In this document: positions 1 through 6,652 of the stretch, in pieces
Layout of the letters: each line of letters starts with the position of its first letter
How positions within the stretch are numbered: the stretch's first letter is position 1
Source of the DNA: Bacillota bacterium
GTDB taxonomy: Bacteria; Armatimonadota; Hebobacteria; Hebobacterales; Hebobacteraceae
Direction of reading: 5' to 3'
Length of the DNA: 7,292 nt
NCBI GenBank assembly: GCA_030597345.1
Contig: JAUVSA010000107.1
Coordinates: 1-7,292, forward strand
Notes under the pieces: model-generated
The model's input: the letters and a program-made list of their open reading frames with translations, nothing else
Told to the model about the DNA's origin: nothing
Database searches by the model: none
Program-made: the position numbers and the translations under genes

Positions 1-182
1 AGTTGGGGCTGACCCGAGAAACTGGTGGCGGGGTCTCGAGAGAGGATGCCCTGCGATGTCAGACTGCTGCACTGCTCATATGACCAGTGACGCGCGGGCA
101 CTTCGCGGAAAGAATCTGCCCACAGCGACGATGCCGCGCCCACGAGAACCAGCACGGCCGCGATACATCCTGTGCCGCGCAT
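1..182 (-). CDS. Secreted SLH-domain protein, N-terminal part (cut by window edge)
   Basis: Reading the minus strand from the ATG at 182-180 gives 60 codons with no stop to the window edge, so the rest lies to the left. Residues 1-22 are a typical signal peptide: Arg2, a hydrophobic core (AAVLVLVGAASS) and a likely signal peptidase I site after LWA. The mature protein begins DSFREVPARHWSYEQ and continues LTSQGIL, then SFSG. This matches the start of an S-layer homology (SLH) domain, whose usual pattern is F.DVP..HWAY..I..L...GI..G....F.G. SLH domains bind secondary cell-wall polymers or act in outer-membrane attachment, so this is probably a cell-surface or envelope protein. The start is fixed by a strong RBS 8 nt upstream and a well-placed promoter. 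It is transcribed divergently from the ATPase operon. A full SLH protein usually has more SLH copies or a porin or enzymatic region, which cannot be seen here. Confidence 0.85.
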   Translation of the reverse strand, partial: MRGTGCIAAVLVLVGAASSLWADSFREVPARHWSYEQCSSLTSQGILSRDPATSFSGQPQ

Positions 183-190
183 CTCCTGCG

Positions 191-197
191 CTCCTCC
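191..197 (-). promoter_or_regulatory. Ribosome binding site of the SLH gene
   Basis: The minus strand reads GGAGGAG here, with an 8-nt spacer before the ATG at 182. It is a near-perfect Shine-Dalgarno match and sets the start codon. A second AGGAG touches the ATG directly and is too close to serve. Confidence 0.85.
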
Positions 198-214
198 AAA
201 CAACAGCCATAGGT

Positions 215-243
215 ATTCTACCACAGGTGAGGCCCGTGGGCAA
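215..243 (-). promoter_or_regulatory. Sigma-70-type promoter of the SLH gene
   Basis: On the minus strand, TTGCCC (243-238) serves as -35, followed by a 17-bp spacer and TAGAAT (220-215) as -10. The -10 matches the TATAAT consensus at 5 of 6 positions and the -35 matches TTGACA at 4 of 6. The expected transcript start is near 208, giving a leader of about 26 nt that contains the RBS at 197-191. Hexamers, spacer, RBS and start codon line up, which is stronger support than the hexamers alone. Confidence 0.65.
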
Positions 244-251
244 GCAGGAGA

Positions 252-271
252 TTCCGGACCTCAAGCCGGAA
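252..271. promoter_or_regulatory. Palindrome TTCCGG-N8-CCGGAA, possible operator
   Basis: Perfect 6-bp arms (252-257 and 266-271) are separated by 8 nt. The element sits 8 bp upstream of the -35 box of the SLH promoter and between the two divergent genes. This is a usual place for an activator or shared regulator to bind. Arms this short and GC-rich can arise by chance, so binding is inference only. Confidence 0.3.
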
Positions 272-323
272 CTGCAGTCTCTGCCCAAGCTGGCCGGCTG
301 GTTAGTGTGCGGGCGAAACATCC

Positions 324-362
324 GTTCCCTGCCGAAAGGATTCCTCCGCAGGCATGGGGAAC
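324..362 (+). other. Imperfect inverted repeat / leader hairpin
   Basis: GTTCCC (324-329) pairs with GGGAAC (357-362), and the next TGCC (330-333) pairs with GGCA (351-354). Only two unpaired bases (355-356) interrupt the 3' side. This gives ten pairs closing a 17-nt apical region, in which AGG (337-339) and CCT (343-345) could add a short stem. It lies about 130 nt upstream of the operon's GTG start. There is no T-run, so it is not an intrinsic terminator. It may be a structured leader, a protein-binding site or chance. Confidence 0.35.
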
Positions 363-476
363 CTCACTCAGTAGGCGAGCACCAGACAGGTAAAGGGCTT
401 CGCCAGCGTAGTTTCGCCGGGAGCCGCAGACCAGCGGCAAGCGGCGGGGCACTTGCATCGCGTTGAGAGCCGAGCA

Positions 477-482
477 GGGAGG
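477..482 (+). promoter_or_regulatory. Ribosome binding site deciding the GTG start of the HEAT-ATPase gene
   Basis: GGGAGG lies 8 nt upstream of GTG at 491. An in-frame stop at 464-466 and the absence of any other in-frame start before 491 leave this GTG as the start. Confidence 0.85.
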
Positions 483-490
483 CGATTTCG

Positions 491-3400
491 GTGCGAAGAC
501 AGCGGGTTCCCGAGAAATGGGAGCCTGGGGCGCTGTGCCGAGCGATATGGAGCGGCGATCCTACGACATCGGCCGCGGCCTGGCGTGAGCTGGGCCGGCA
601 AGCTGCAGAGGATGGCTGGGCGCGTCGGCTCCTGTTTGACGTGATCGAGGGAAAGCTGTTCCTACCACCAGACGCAGCGGTGCCTGGTCTTCGCGCGCTG
701 GCAGAGGTCAATGCCGAGATGGTGTTGGCCCTGTTGAGATCCGGAAGCGCCACCAACGCGCATGTTGCCGCGACTGCTCTCGGCCAGGAAGGCGGCAAAT
801 TCCTGTCAGAACTGCTCCGCTTGACGCAGGAGACCGAGGTGACGGCGCGGCTCGCCGGAGTTGCCGGGCTCGCGGAGGCCGCGGCCGCGGGAAGTCTGGA
901 GGCGGTGGAGGCGCTGGGCGCTCGAGTTCAGGATCCTGCCGGCGTCGTGCGACGGGCCGCCACCATCGCGTTGGGCCGGGCGCGCGGCGGGGACTGCGCC
1001 GGGCGGGCGGCTTACTGGCTCTCCCGGGCCACCGGCCGCGGAGATGAAACCACCTTGGCCGCCGCGGCCTTCGGCGCGGCAGCACTGTGGCCGGCGAGAG
1101 GACGGGATGCGGTCCGGATGCTGCGCAGGCTCGCGGATGCCGGCCCCAGTGTCAGAAGAGCGGTTGCCGTGGCCATGCGGGGCCTGCCGCGGCGCGCGGC
1201 CGCGCAAATAGCGGATCTCTGTCTGCGCGATGGGGACCCCGATGTGCGTGCCCTGACTGCTGGCGCTCTTTATCGCTGGGCCGGGGAGGGGAGCGGTCCG
1301 GCGCGGCGTGACCTGGAACGGCTCTCCCGAGATGCGCACCCCCGGGTTCGGGCCGCAGCAGCCGAGCTACTCGTCGGCGATCCAAAGTTAGGGACACTTC
1401 CCGTTGTTCGCAGGTTGGCCACAGATCGCTCAGCAATCGTGCGGTCGGCGGTGGCGGACGTTCTGGGGAGGCGCGGCGGTGATGATGCATGCGACATCTT
1501 ATGCGAGATGGCCAAGGACTCGTACGTCACGACTCGTGCCGCGGCTATTCGATCCCTTGGGGCGCTTGGAGGGCAAGCCGAGGTGGAGGATGCCTGCTTC
1601 GACACAGAACCCCTGGTGCGCGCGGCAGCAGCGCAGGCGCTGGCGTCGGCGGAACATGCCTGCCCGCTATTGATGTCCCTCTGCGATGACAAGGATACGG
1701 AGGTGCGTCGCGCTGCAGCACGGGGTCTCGGCCGGTGTGGTTGTACCCGGGTAGGGCCGGTCTGGGACCGCCTGATGGAGCTAGCGACGAACGAGGCCCT
1801 ATCCGGCGCGGTGGCAGAGGCCGTGGCGGCCGCCTTTGCCAGCGATCCCGGGTGGTGCGCAGGGGTTGTGTTCTGGTGGCCGGAGAGCGATCGGGCTTCC
1901 CAGCAGATGTGGCAGATCGCAAAGGCGGCTCGCACCTCGGGGATAGCTGAGATGGCCCGCGCGGCCGCCAGGTTGTTTGACCCAAGAACGGACTTGGGAG
2001 TTGCGTGGCATGATGCGGCCGTCGGCTGGTCCGTGTTGGGTCAGCCCGGCCGCGCACGGGTAGCCTCCTGGCTTGGAGACTGCGCGCGCGCATCCACACT
2101 CGAAGACATCGCTCGCATGCACGTCACCATACCTGGCGTGGGAGGCGAGGCTGTAGTACTGCTGGCCGGTGTCAGCCGCGCAGTGGTCAGTGCCCTCCGA
2201 GTTCGCTCGCCGGAGGCCCGTGAGCGTCAAGTCGGACGTGTCCTCGCCCGCATCGATGCTCTGCTAGAGATGAAATCCGATCGCGCGGGCTGGCGGCGAG
2301 TCCATGAGATTGGGCGCAAGTGGCGGGCCGTGCTGGAGGGGATGAGGGCAAGCTCTGGCCTGGCCGACGTTTCTGCTCGGCTGCTGTCAGCCCAGATTGT
2401 GGCTGGACTCCAGGCAACCGTTCTGGTCGAGATAGAAAACGCCGGAAAGGGCACGGCCCACGACCTATCGTGGCACCTGAACGAATCGCGCGCGCGGGCG
2501 GCAGATCTCCCGGCCGGAGCCCGAGCGGAGCTGGCAATCACAATTGGCGCCACGCGGCCCGGGACGCTAGCCCTTCGCGGGTCTGTGAAGTTTCGAGACA
2601 GGGAGGGCAGACGAGAAGCGGGATTCGAGGGCCAGGTCGAAGCTCTCGATCCCGGCGACCTGCGACCTGCAGCGAACCCCTATGTGGTAGGCAAGCCCCT
2701 GGGTGGGCAGAGCCCCATGTTCTTCGGGAGGGCCGCGGAAATTGCCTATGTGGAGCGAGCGCTGGCGAGCGGAGAGAACGGGTCGGTGGTGGTGCTGGTC
2801 GGCCAGAGGCGCACGGGGAAGACCAGTCTGCTGAGACGCGTGGAGGCCCGCCTCGCCGATCAGTATCGGCCGGTATTCATCGACGTGCAGGGCATGCTGC
2901 CCTCAGATACCGGCGACTTCTTTTCGGAGCTTGCGTACCGGGCCCTGGGCAGCGGCGAAGCGGTTCCGATGTTGGCCGACGGAGACGCTTCGCGGATCCG
3001 CAGCAGCGCGGGCGCTGACATGGTGCGCGAAGTCGCCGACCGCTCGGACAAACGGATGGTACTGCTGCTTGATGAGTTCGATGATCTGGAGGCGAAAGTC
3101 AGGTCTCGGCGGCTGAGCGAGGATGTGTTCGCTCAGTTGCGCAACCTGATGCAGCACAGCGAGAACGTGAGCTTGGTGCTGTCTGGGACACACCGCCTGG
3201 AGGCGTTGGCCGGGGAGTACTGGTCCTTTCTGCTGAATCTAGCAACTTATAGAAGGGTCGGTTGCCTCCCGCAGGAGGAAGCTGAAGATGTGTTGCGAGT
3301 GCCTCTCGGGCGACTCGGCATTGTGTGGGAGGACGCGGCGGTGGCGCGGGCAGTTCGACTCGCCGGGCGTCAGCCGTATCTCTTGCAGCTACTGGGATAT

Positions 3401-3730
3401 CGGCTGGTCGAGCAGTGTGTGGAGTCGGGGGAGGCCGCGGTGCGGACAGACACTGTCGAGAAAGCGGCAAAGGAAGTGGCGGAACAGGGCGAAATCCATC
3501 TCCGGTACCTGTGGGATAGCGCGGGAGCAGAGGGACAACTGGTGCTTCGCGCGCTCTCAACATCCGAAGAGGGGCTCACGATGGACGAACTGGAGACGGT
3601 CGCCCAGTCGTCGCCCGCTCGCCTCAGCAAGGCCCTCGGCCGCCTGTCCGAGTTGGAGCTTGTGGATTCGGAGACCGGCCGGAGCACCTTGCGTATCGGA
3701 CTGCTGGGACACTGGCTGAAAGGCACTTAG
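491..3730 (+). CDS. HEAT-repeat / STAND-like AAA ATPase, 1079 aa
   Basis: Residues ~115-416 carry about nine HEAT (PBS-lyase type) repeats of the form D.dp.VR.aA...Lg. Clear copies begin near 147, 217, 247, 281, 312, 343, 371 and 400. A helical region follows (~455-620), then a predicted beta-sandwich (~633-720, with IENAGKGTAHDLSW). The ATPase starts at NPYVVGKPLGGQSPMFFGR (729-747). It shows Walker A GQRRTGKTS (771-779, Lys777), Walker B MVLLLDEFD (856-864), a sensor-like LVLSGTHRL (895-903) and a C-terminal winged helix (~1011-1077). This is the pattern of prokaryotic STAND-like, AAA_16-type switch ATPases. HEAT repeats usually bind protein partners, so this part is the likely sensor or scaffold. 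No signal peptide or membrane helix was seen, so the protein is probably cytoplasmic. No effector domain is visible. The gene is first in the operon, 24 nt before a second related ATPase. Domain calls are firm; the biological role is unknown. Confidence 0.93.
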   Translation: MRRQRVPEKWEPGALCRAIWSGDPTTSAAAWRELGRQAAEDGWARRLLFDVIEGKLFLPPDAAVPGLRALAEVNAEMVLALLRSGSATNAHVAATALGQEGGKFLSELLRLTQETEVTARLAGVAGLAEAAAAGSLEAVEALGARVQDPAGVVRRAATIALGRARGGDCAGRAAYWLSRATGRGDETTLAAAAFGAAALWPARGRDAVRMLRRLADAGPSVRRAVAVAMRGLPRRAAAQIADLCLRDGDPDVRALTAGALYRWAGEGSGPARRDLERLSRDAHPRVRAAAAELLVGDPKLGTLPVVRRLATDRSAIVRSAVADVLGRRGGDDACDILCEMAKDSYVTTRAAAIRSLGALGGQAEVEDACFDTEPLVRAAAAQALASAEHACPLLMSLCDDKDTEVRRAAARGLGRCGCTRVGPVWDRLMELATNEALSGAVAEAVAAAFASDPGWCAGVVFWWPESDRASQQMWQIAKAARTSGIAEMARAAARLFDPRTDLGVAWHDAAVGWSVLGQPGRARVASWLGDCARASTLEDIARMHVTIPGVGGEAVVLLAGVSRAVVSALRVRSPEARERQVGRVLARIDALLEMKSDRAGWRRVHEIGRKWRAVLEGMRASSGLADVSARLLSAQIVAGLQATVLVEIENAGKGTAHDLSWHLNESRARAADLPAGARAELAITIGATRPGTLALRGSVKFRDREGRREAGFEGQVEALDPGDLRPAANPYVVGKPLGGQSPMFFGRAAEIAYVERALASGENGSVVVLVGQRRTGKTSLLRRVEARLADQYRPVFIDVQGMLPSDTGDFFSELAYRALGSGEAVPMLADGDASRIRSSAGADMVREVADRSDKRMVLLLDEFDDLEAKVRSRRLSEDVFAQLRNLMQHSENVSLVLSGTHRLEALAGEYWSFLLNLATYRRVGCLPQEEAEDVLRVPLGRLGIVWEDAAVARAVRLAGRQPYLLQLLGYRLVEQCVESGEAAVRTDTVEKAAKEVAEQGEIHLRYLWDSAGAEGQLVLRALSTSEEGLTMDELETVAQSSPARLSKALGRLSELELVDSETGRSTLRIGLLGHWLKGT

Positions 3731-3742
3731 CTTCGTGAGCAT

Positions 3743-3749
3743 GGGGGTG
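3743..3749 (+). promoter_or_regulatory. Ribosome binding site of the ATPase/HD-GYP gene
   Basis: The G-rich GGGGGTG lies 5 nt before the ATG at 3755, within the 24-nt gap after the upstream TAG stop. The ATG at 3741 is out of frame. With this gap and no visible terminator or promoter, co-transcription with the upstream gene is likely. Confidence 0.55.
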
Positions 3750-3754
3750 TCGCG

Positions 3755-5386
3755 ATGACGAATCCGTTCTTCAACCGGGGACCGATCACCGACCCGAGAT
3801 TCTTCTTTGCTCGTCCCAAGGAGACGCGAGAGATAATGCGGCTGCTGTCCGGCAGCCAAAACTGCTCGCTGGTCGGGGGGGTCAAATCCGGCAAGACTTC
3901 GATGCTGCATCATCTCTCCCGTGCTGAGACTTGGAGGGAACACGGTCTTTCCCCGGCACAGCACTCGGCCGTGCATACGAGCTTCGAGGGTTTGGGCACG
4001 CTGACCCAGGAGCAGTTCTTCCATCTCATGTTGAGAGAGACGGCGGAGCGATCGGAGGGGAAGATCGCGGTGGTATGGCCCCGATTTCAGAGTCGCGATG
4101 CCATCAGCTTTCTCGAGCTGAAAGAGGTGTTGGACCAGATAGCAGTAGCCGGCGAGCGATTGATCTTCATGTTGGATGAGGTGGAACTGGCGGCGAGAAA
4201 CCCATCGTTCGACCTCAACTTCTTCTCCGCACTGAGGAACATAGCGGCACGTCCGGGCGTCTGCTTTGTGACGGCGACAGAGCGCCCGCTTCACGAGCTC
4301 GATATTGCGGGCCGCGACATAGGCTCACCCTTCGCCGATCTGTTCTCCGTGGTGCGCCTCCGTCCGCTCGACCGGGATGTCGCGTGGAAATCGGTCAGCT
4401 CTCTCGCTCTGGAGCACGGGATCGATCTCAGCGAGGAGCGTGACCTGATCGAAGAGCTGGCCGGGTGGTATCCGTTCGCGCTCCAACTGGTGTGCTACGA
4501 AATATCCGAGCTGAAGTCCGGCCGCGAGCCCCTGACCGAGGCGGCTCGCGAGTACGTCCGCACCCGCGCATACGAGCATTATGAGCCGGTGTTGAGCATG
4601 GTGTGGGCGAGAATGACCGAGCCAGAGAGAGAGGCGGCGCTGGCTGTGCTGACCGAGCCAAGCTCGGCGGTGAAGGGAGAAAACCTGATCTTGACGGCGG
4701 ATGCGGATGGGGGCGGGAGGCCCGCCAACGCCATGGCGGCCCGTTTCCTGTCCGAGCGGAAGAGAGATCACGAGGCGCGAGTAGAAGAGTACCTGGCGAC
4801 GGAACACGGCGTTCCAGACAGGGCTATCATGTACGGGGCGGTGCGCGTGCTGATGCGCGCGGTAGAGGCGCGGGACCGCTATGCGCGGGGACACGCGGAC
4901 TGTGTTGCGCGCCTGTCTACCGCGGTTGCAAGGGAAATGGGATGCTCCGAAGAACTGATAGAGGGGATGAGAGTTGCAGCCCGGCTGCACGACGTCGGCC
5001 TGGTGAGCATCAGCGATATGATCCTGCTCAAGCCGGGGGCACTCACCGAACTGGAGACGGAGATGATTCGCACTCACCCGTTGGTGGGCGCACAGATACT
5101 CGATGCTCTTGAGTTCCCGTGGTCGGTGAAGCCGGCCGTACGGTACCATCACGAGCGTCTCGACGGCACCGGCTATCCCGAGGGGCTTATGGGGGAGGAG
5201 ATCCCGCTCGCCGCGCGTATACTGGGGGTGGCCGATGTCATGGCGGCGATGACCGCAGTTCGGCCATACCGTGCAGCACATTCGCAGGAGGAGGCGCTGG
5301 CCGAGCTTGTCACCAATGCCGGCGGCAAGTACGACCGCGACGCGGTGGGGGCGCTGGAACGCGTTATGGAAAGAGAAGCAGCTTGA
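3755..5386 (+). CDS. AAA/STAND-like ATPase fused to a C-terminal HD-GYP domain, 543 aa
   Basis: The N-terminal ATPase opens NPFFNRGPITDPRFFFARPK (3-22). It has Walker A GGVKSGKTS (41-49, Lys47), Walker B LIFMLDEVE (136-144), a sensor strand CFVTATERPL (170-179) and a helical lid (LAGWYPFALQL, 235-245). A degenerate winged-helix-like stretch follows (~285-350). Residues ~360-540 are an HD-GYP domain: RYARGH (375-380), LHDVG (411-415), ILLKPGALTELE (423-434), THPLVG (440-445), HHERLDGTGYP (465-475), ARILGVADV (487-495) and RPYR (503-506). HD-GYP domains usually hydrolyse cyclic di-GMP with a two- or three-metal centre. The ligand-type residues His380, His412, Asp413, His441, His465, His466 and Asp494 are present. 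The Lys of HDxGK is Leu416, and the second Asp of the usual ADvyDAl motif is Ala497, so activity is not certain. HD-GYP is more often joined to receiver, PAS or GAF domains. The stop overlaps the next gene's start by 4 nt. Confidence 0.93.
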   Translation: MTNPFFNRGPITDPRFFFARPKETREIMRLLSGSQNCSLVGGVKSGKTSMLHHLSRAETWREHGLSPAQHSAVHTSFEGLGTLTQEQFFHLMLRETAERSEGKIAVVWPRFQSRDAISFLELKEVLDQIAVAGERLIFMLDEVELAARNPSFDLNFFSALRNIAARPGVCFVTATERPLHELDIAGRDIGSPFADLFSVVRLRPLDRDVAWKSVSSLALEHGIDLSEERDLIEELAGWYPFALQLVCYEISELKSGREPLTEAAREYVRTRAYEHYEPVLSMVWARMTEPEREAALAVLTEPSSAVKGENLILTADADGGGRPANAMAARFLSERKRDHEARVEEYLATEHGVPDRAIMYGAVRVLMRAVEARDRYARGHADCVARLSTAVAREMGCSEELIEGMRVAARLHDVGLVSISDMILLKPGALTELETEMIRTHPLVGAQILDALEFPWSVKPAVRYHHERLDGTGYPEGLMGEEIPLAARILGVADVMAAMTAVRPYRAAHSQEEALAELVTNAGGKYDRDAVGALERVMEREAA

Positions 5387-6636
5387 CCGAACTCGACGCC
5401 AGACTTGCGGAGTCGGCGCCGCCAGAGATAGAGGACCGTGATTCTTGGCAGCCGGAGTCACCTCCTGCGCCGGAGGAGGGCGGCCTCGAAGCAGAGGCGC
5501 CGGTGGCGGAGGAGCCCGACGTTACCCAGGCGCGTTCGCTCTTGACCGAGCTCAGGCCCGCCGGCTTTGGCGAAGTGATGGTGACCGACGCCTGGCTTCC
5601 TCCTGAGCCTGTCGACAAGGACGAGGAAGAGGAGGAGGAAGAGGCGCAGCCCCGCCAGCGCCGGTGGGAGGAACGCCAGGAGGTACGGGAGCTCAAGCTG
5701 CTGCGCGAGACCCCCCTGGTGAGCTACGACGCGCGGACCGAGCTTTATTGGAGCGAGGTGAGAGAGGCCGCGGAGTCGGCGGAGCAAGCGATCATAGATC
5801 CCTACACCGCGTTCGCGGCTTCGTTCGCAGATGCTGACATAGACGGGATAGCCGCCCACCGCGCGGAGGCCCGCCAGTATGGCCAGGGAGCCGATGCGTT
5901 GCTGGAGGTGGGGCGGGCCTATGTAGTGATTGGCCGGTCGAAGAGCGCGCGAGGTGTCTTGGAGGCGGCAGCGAAGGCGGATCCCTTCCATCCAGAAGTC
6001 TTGCTCAACCTTGGGATGTCGCATTTGCTTGCGCGCGCTAACCGCGCGGCCGTGCGCGCGCTGCGGCGAGCATTGGATCTGGTTCCAGGAGACTTCCACG
6101 CTGAGTTGGCGCTCGGTGTGGCGTGCTATCATCAGAAGGACTACGCCACCGCAGAAGAGCACTTCCGAAGACTGGCAGGCAGCAGTGCCCTCCGCGCCAG
6201 CGCCCGGTCCATGCTGGCCTGCAGTTTGCGGATGCAGGAGAAGTGGGACGATGCTCGCGTTGAACTCCGCTTTCTGCGGGACGCAGCGCCTGGTGACTGG
6301 GCGGCCCTGGCCGACCAGTGTTGGGACTGTGTGGAGCGCGGCGAGGAGAAACGCCGGGGTCCTCTTCGCGCACGGCGCCGCGCAAGGCAGATGTGGCAGT
6401 CGCTTGCCGCGGCAGGCGCAGGCGCGGTATGGATTGCCTACTCCCTGGCCCAAGACCTGTTCCGGAAGGAAGCACGTTGGGCCGTCTTGCCCCTCTTTCT
6501 GGTTGCGGTGGTGCTGGCCAGGGGACTGCGAGGCATCTCGGGCCGCGAGCTGCCGGACGAGTTCGGCAATGCAGAGCAGGGGCTCCCGTGCTGGCAGACA
6601 ACCACATGGATGAAGACTCGCAGGTCGGAGTTCTAA
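5383..6636 (+). CDS. Acidic TPR-repeat protein with C-terminal membrane hairpin, 417 aa
   Basis: The first ~110 residues are Pro/Glu-rich and probably disordered, with an acidic run DKDEEEEEEEAQ (78-89). Four TPR-like units span ~170-305, for example ALLEVGRAYVVIGRSKSARG, LLNLGMSHLLARANRAAVRA and LALGVACYHQKDYATAEEHF. A basic stretch (RARRRARQ, 329-336) precedes two hydrophobic segments, ~338-356 and ~366-380, with a short loop between. This predicts a C-terminal hairpin with the TPR part in the cytoplasm. TPRs bind protein partners, so the protein could be a membrane adaptor for the operon's ATPases; this is inference. The start is set at TTG 5383, overlapping the upstream TGA by 4 nt (TTGA), with AGAG 7 nt upstream. 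The frame is open further left, but that part is a shadow of the HD-GYP gene. A GTG/ATG pair at 5575-5580 is the next in-frame alternative. No known family is recognised beyond TPR. Confidence 0.85.
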   Translation: MTELDARLAESAPPEIEDRDSWQPESPPAPEEGGLEAEAPVAEEPDVTQARSLLTELRPAGFGEVMVTDAWLPPEPVDKDEEEEEEEAQPRQRRWEERQEVRELKLLRETPLVSYDARTELYWSEVREAAESAEQAIIDPYTAFAASFADADIDGIAAHRAEARQYGQGADALLEVGRAYVVIGRSKSARGVLEAAAKADPFHPEVLLNLGMSHLLARANRAAVRALRRALDLVPGDFHAELALGVACYHQKDYATAEEHFRRLAGSSALRASARSMLACSLRMQEKWDDARVELRFLRDAAPGDWAALADQCWDCVERGEEKRRGPLRARRRARQMWQSLAAAGAGAVWIAYSLAQDLFRKEARWAVLPLFLVAVVLARGLRGISGRELPDEFGNAEQGLPCWQTTTWMKTRRSEF

Positions 6637-6642
6637 ACAGAT

Positions 6643-6647
6643 AGGGG
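6643..6647 (+). promoter_or_regulatory. Ribosome binding site of the NfeD gene
   Basis: AGGGG lies 5 nt before ATG 6653 and only 2 nt before the in-frame GTG at 6650, which favours the ATG. It sits in the 16-nt gap after the TPR gene's TAA stop. Confidence 0.6.
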
Positions 6648-6652
6648 TCGTG

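Larger units (their letters stand above)
183..490. promoter_or_regulatory. Divergent intergenic region (308 bp)
   Basis: This region separates the SLH gene from the ATPase operon. The left part holds the SLH promoter and RBS. The right part should carry the operon's promoter, but I found no convincing plus-strand -35/-10 pair. TAAAGG at 391 and TAGTTT at 409 are weak -10-like boxes without a matching -35. The region also contains a palindrome (252-271), an imperfect hairpin (324-362) and a small stem, GCCGC/GCGGC (423-438). An in-frame TGA at 464-466 closes the reading frame just upstream of the GTG start at 491. I recognised no tRNA, known riboswitch or conserved coding sequence here. Confidence 0.6.

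Noticed and set aside
324..362. Intrinsic terminator
   Set aside because: The hairpin has no following T-run on either strand and lies between divergent genes, where no terminator is expected.
56..466. Plus-strand open frame (136 codons) in the intergenic region
   Set aside because: It runs antisense to the SLH gene and its promoter, and its composition is Arg/Pro-rich without any motif.
297..480. Cyclic di-GMP, fluoride or cobalamin riboswitch in the operon leader
   Set aside because: A c-di-GMP riboswitch would suit the HD-GYP gene, but the conserved core sequences of these classes are not present. Only a simple hairpin is seen.
2320..3018. Plus-strand open frame (232 codons) inside the HEAT-ATPase gene
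   Set aside because: It is an out-of-frame shadow across the ATPase core; the composition is Arg/Gly/Ser-rich with no motif.
5119..5382. Upstream extension of the TPR gene's reading frame
   Set aside because: These 88 codons lie inside the HD-GYP gene in another frame and read as Arg/Gly-rich shadow sequence. The overlap start at TTG 5383 fits better.
4325..5461. Minus-strand open frame (378 codons) opposite the HD-GYP gene
   Set aside because: No recognisable motif, and it is fully antisense to the conserved HD-GYP domain.
5617..5644. Purine-rich GAG/GAA tract as an internal RBS or repeat element
   Set aside because: It is explained by the in-frame acidic run of the TPR protein, and no suitable start codon with a supported frame follows it.
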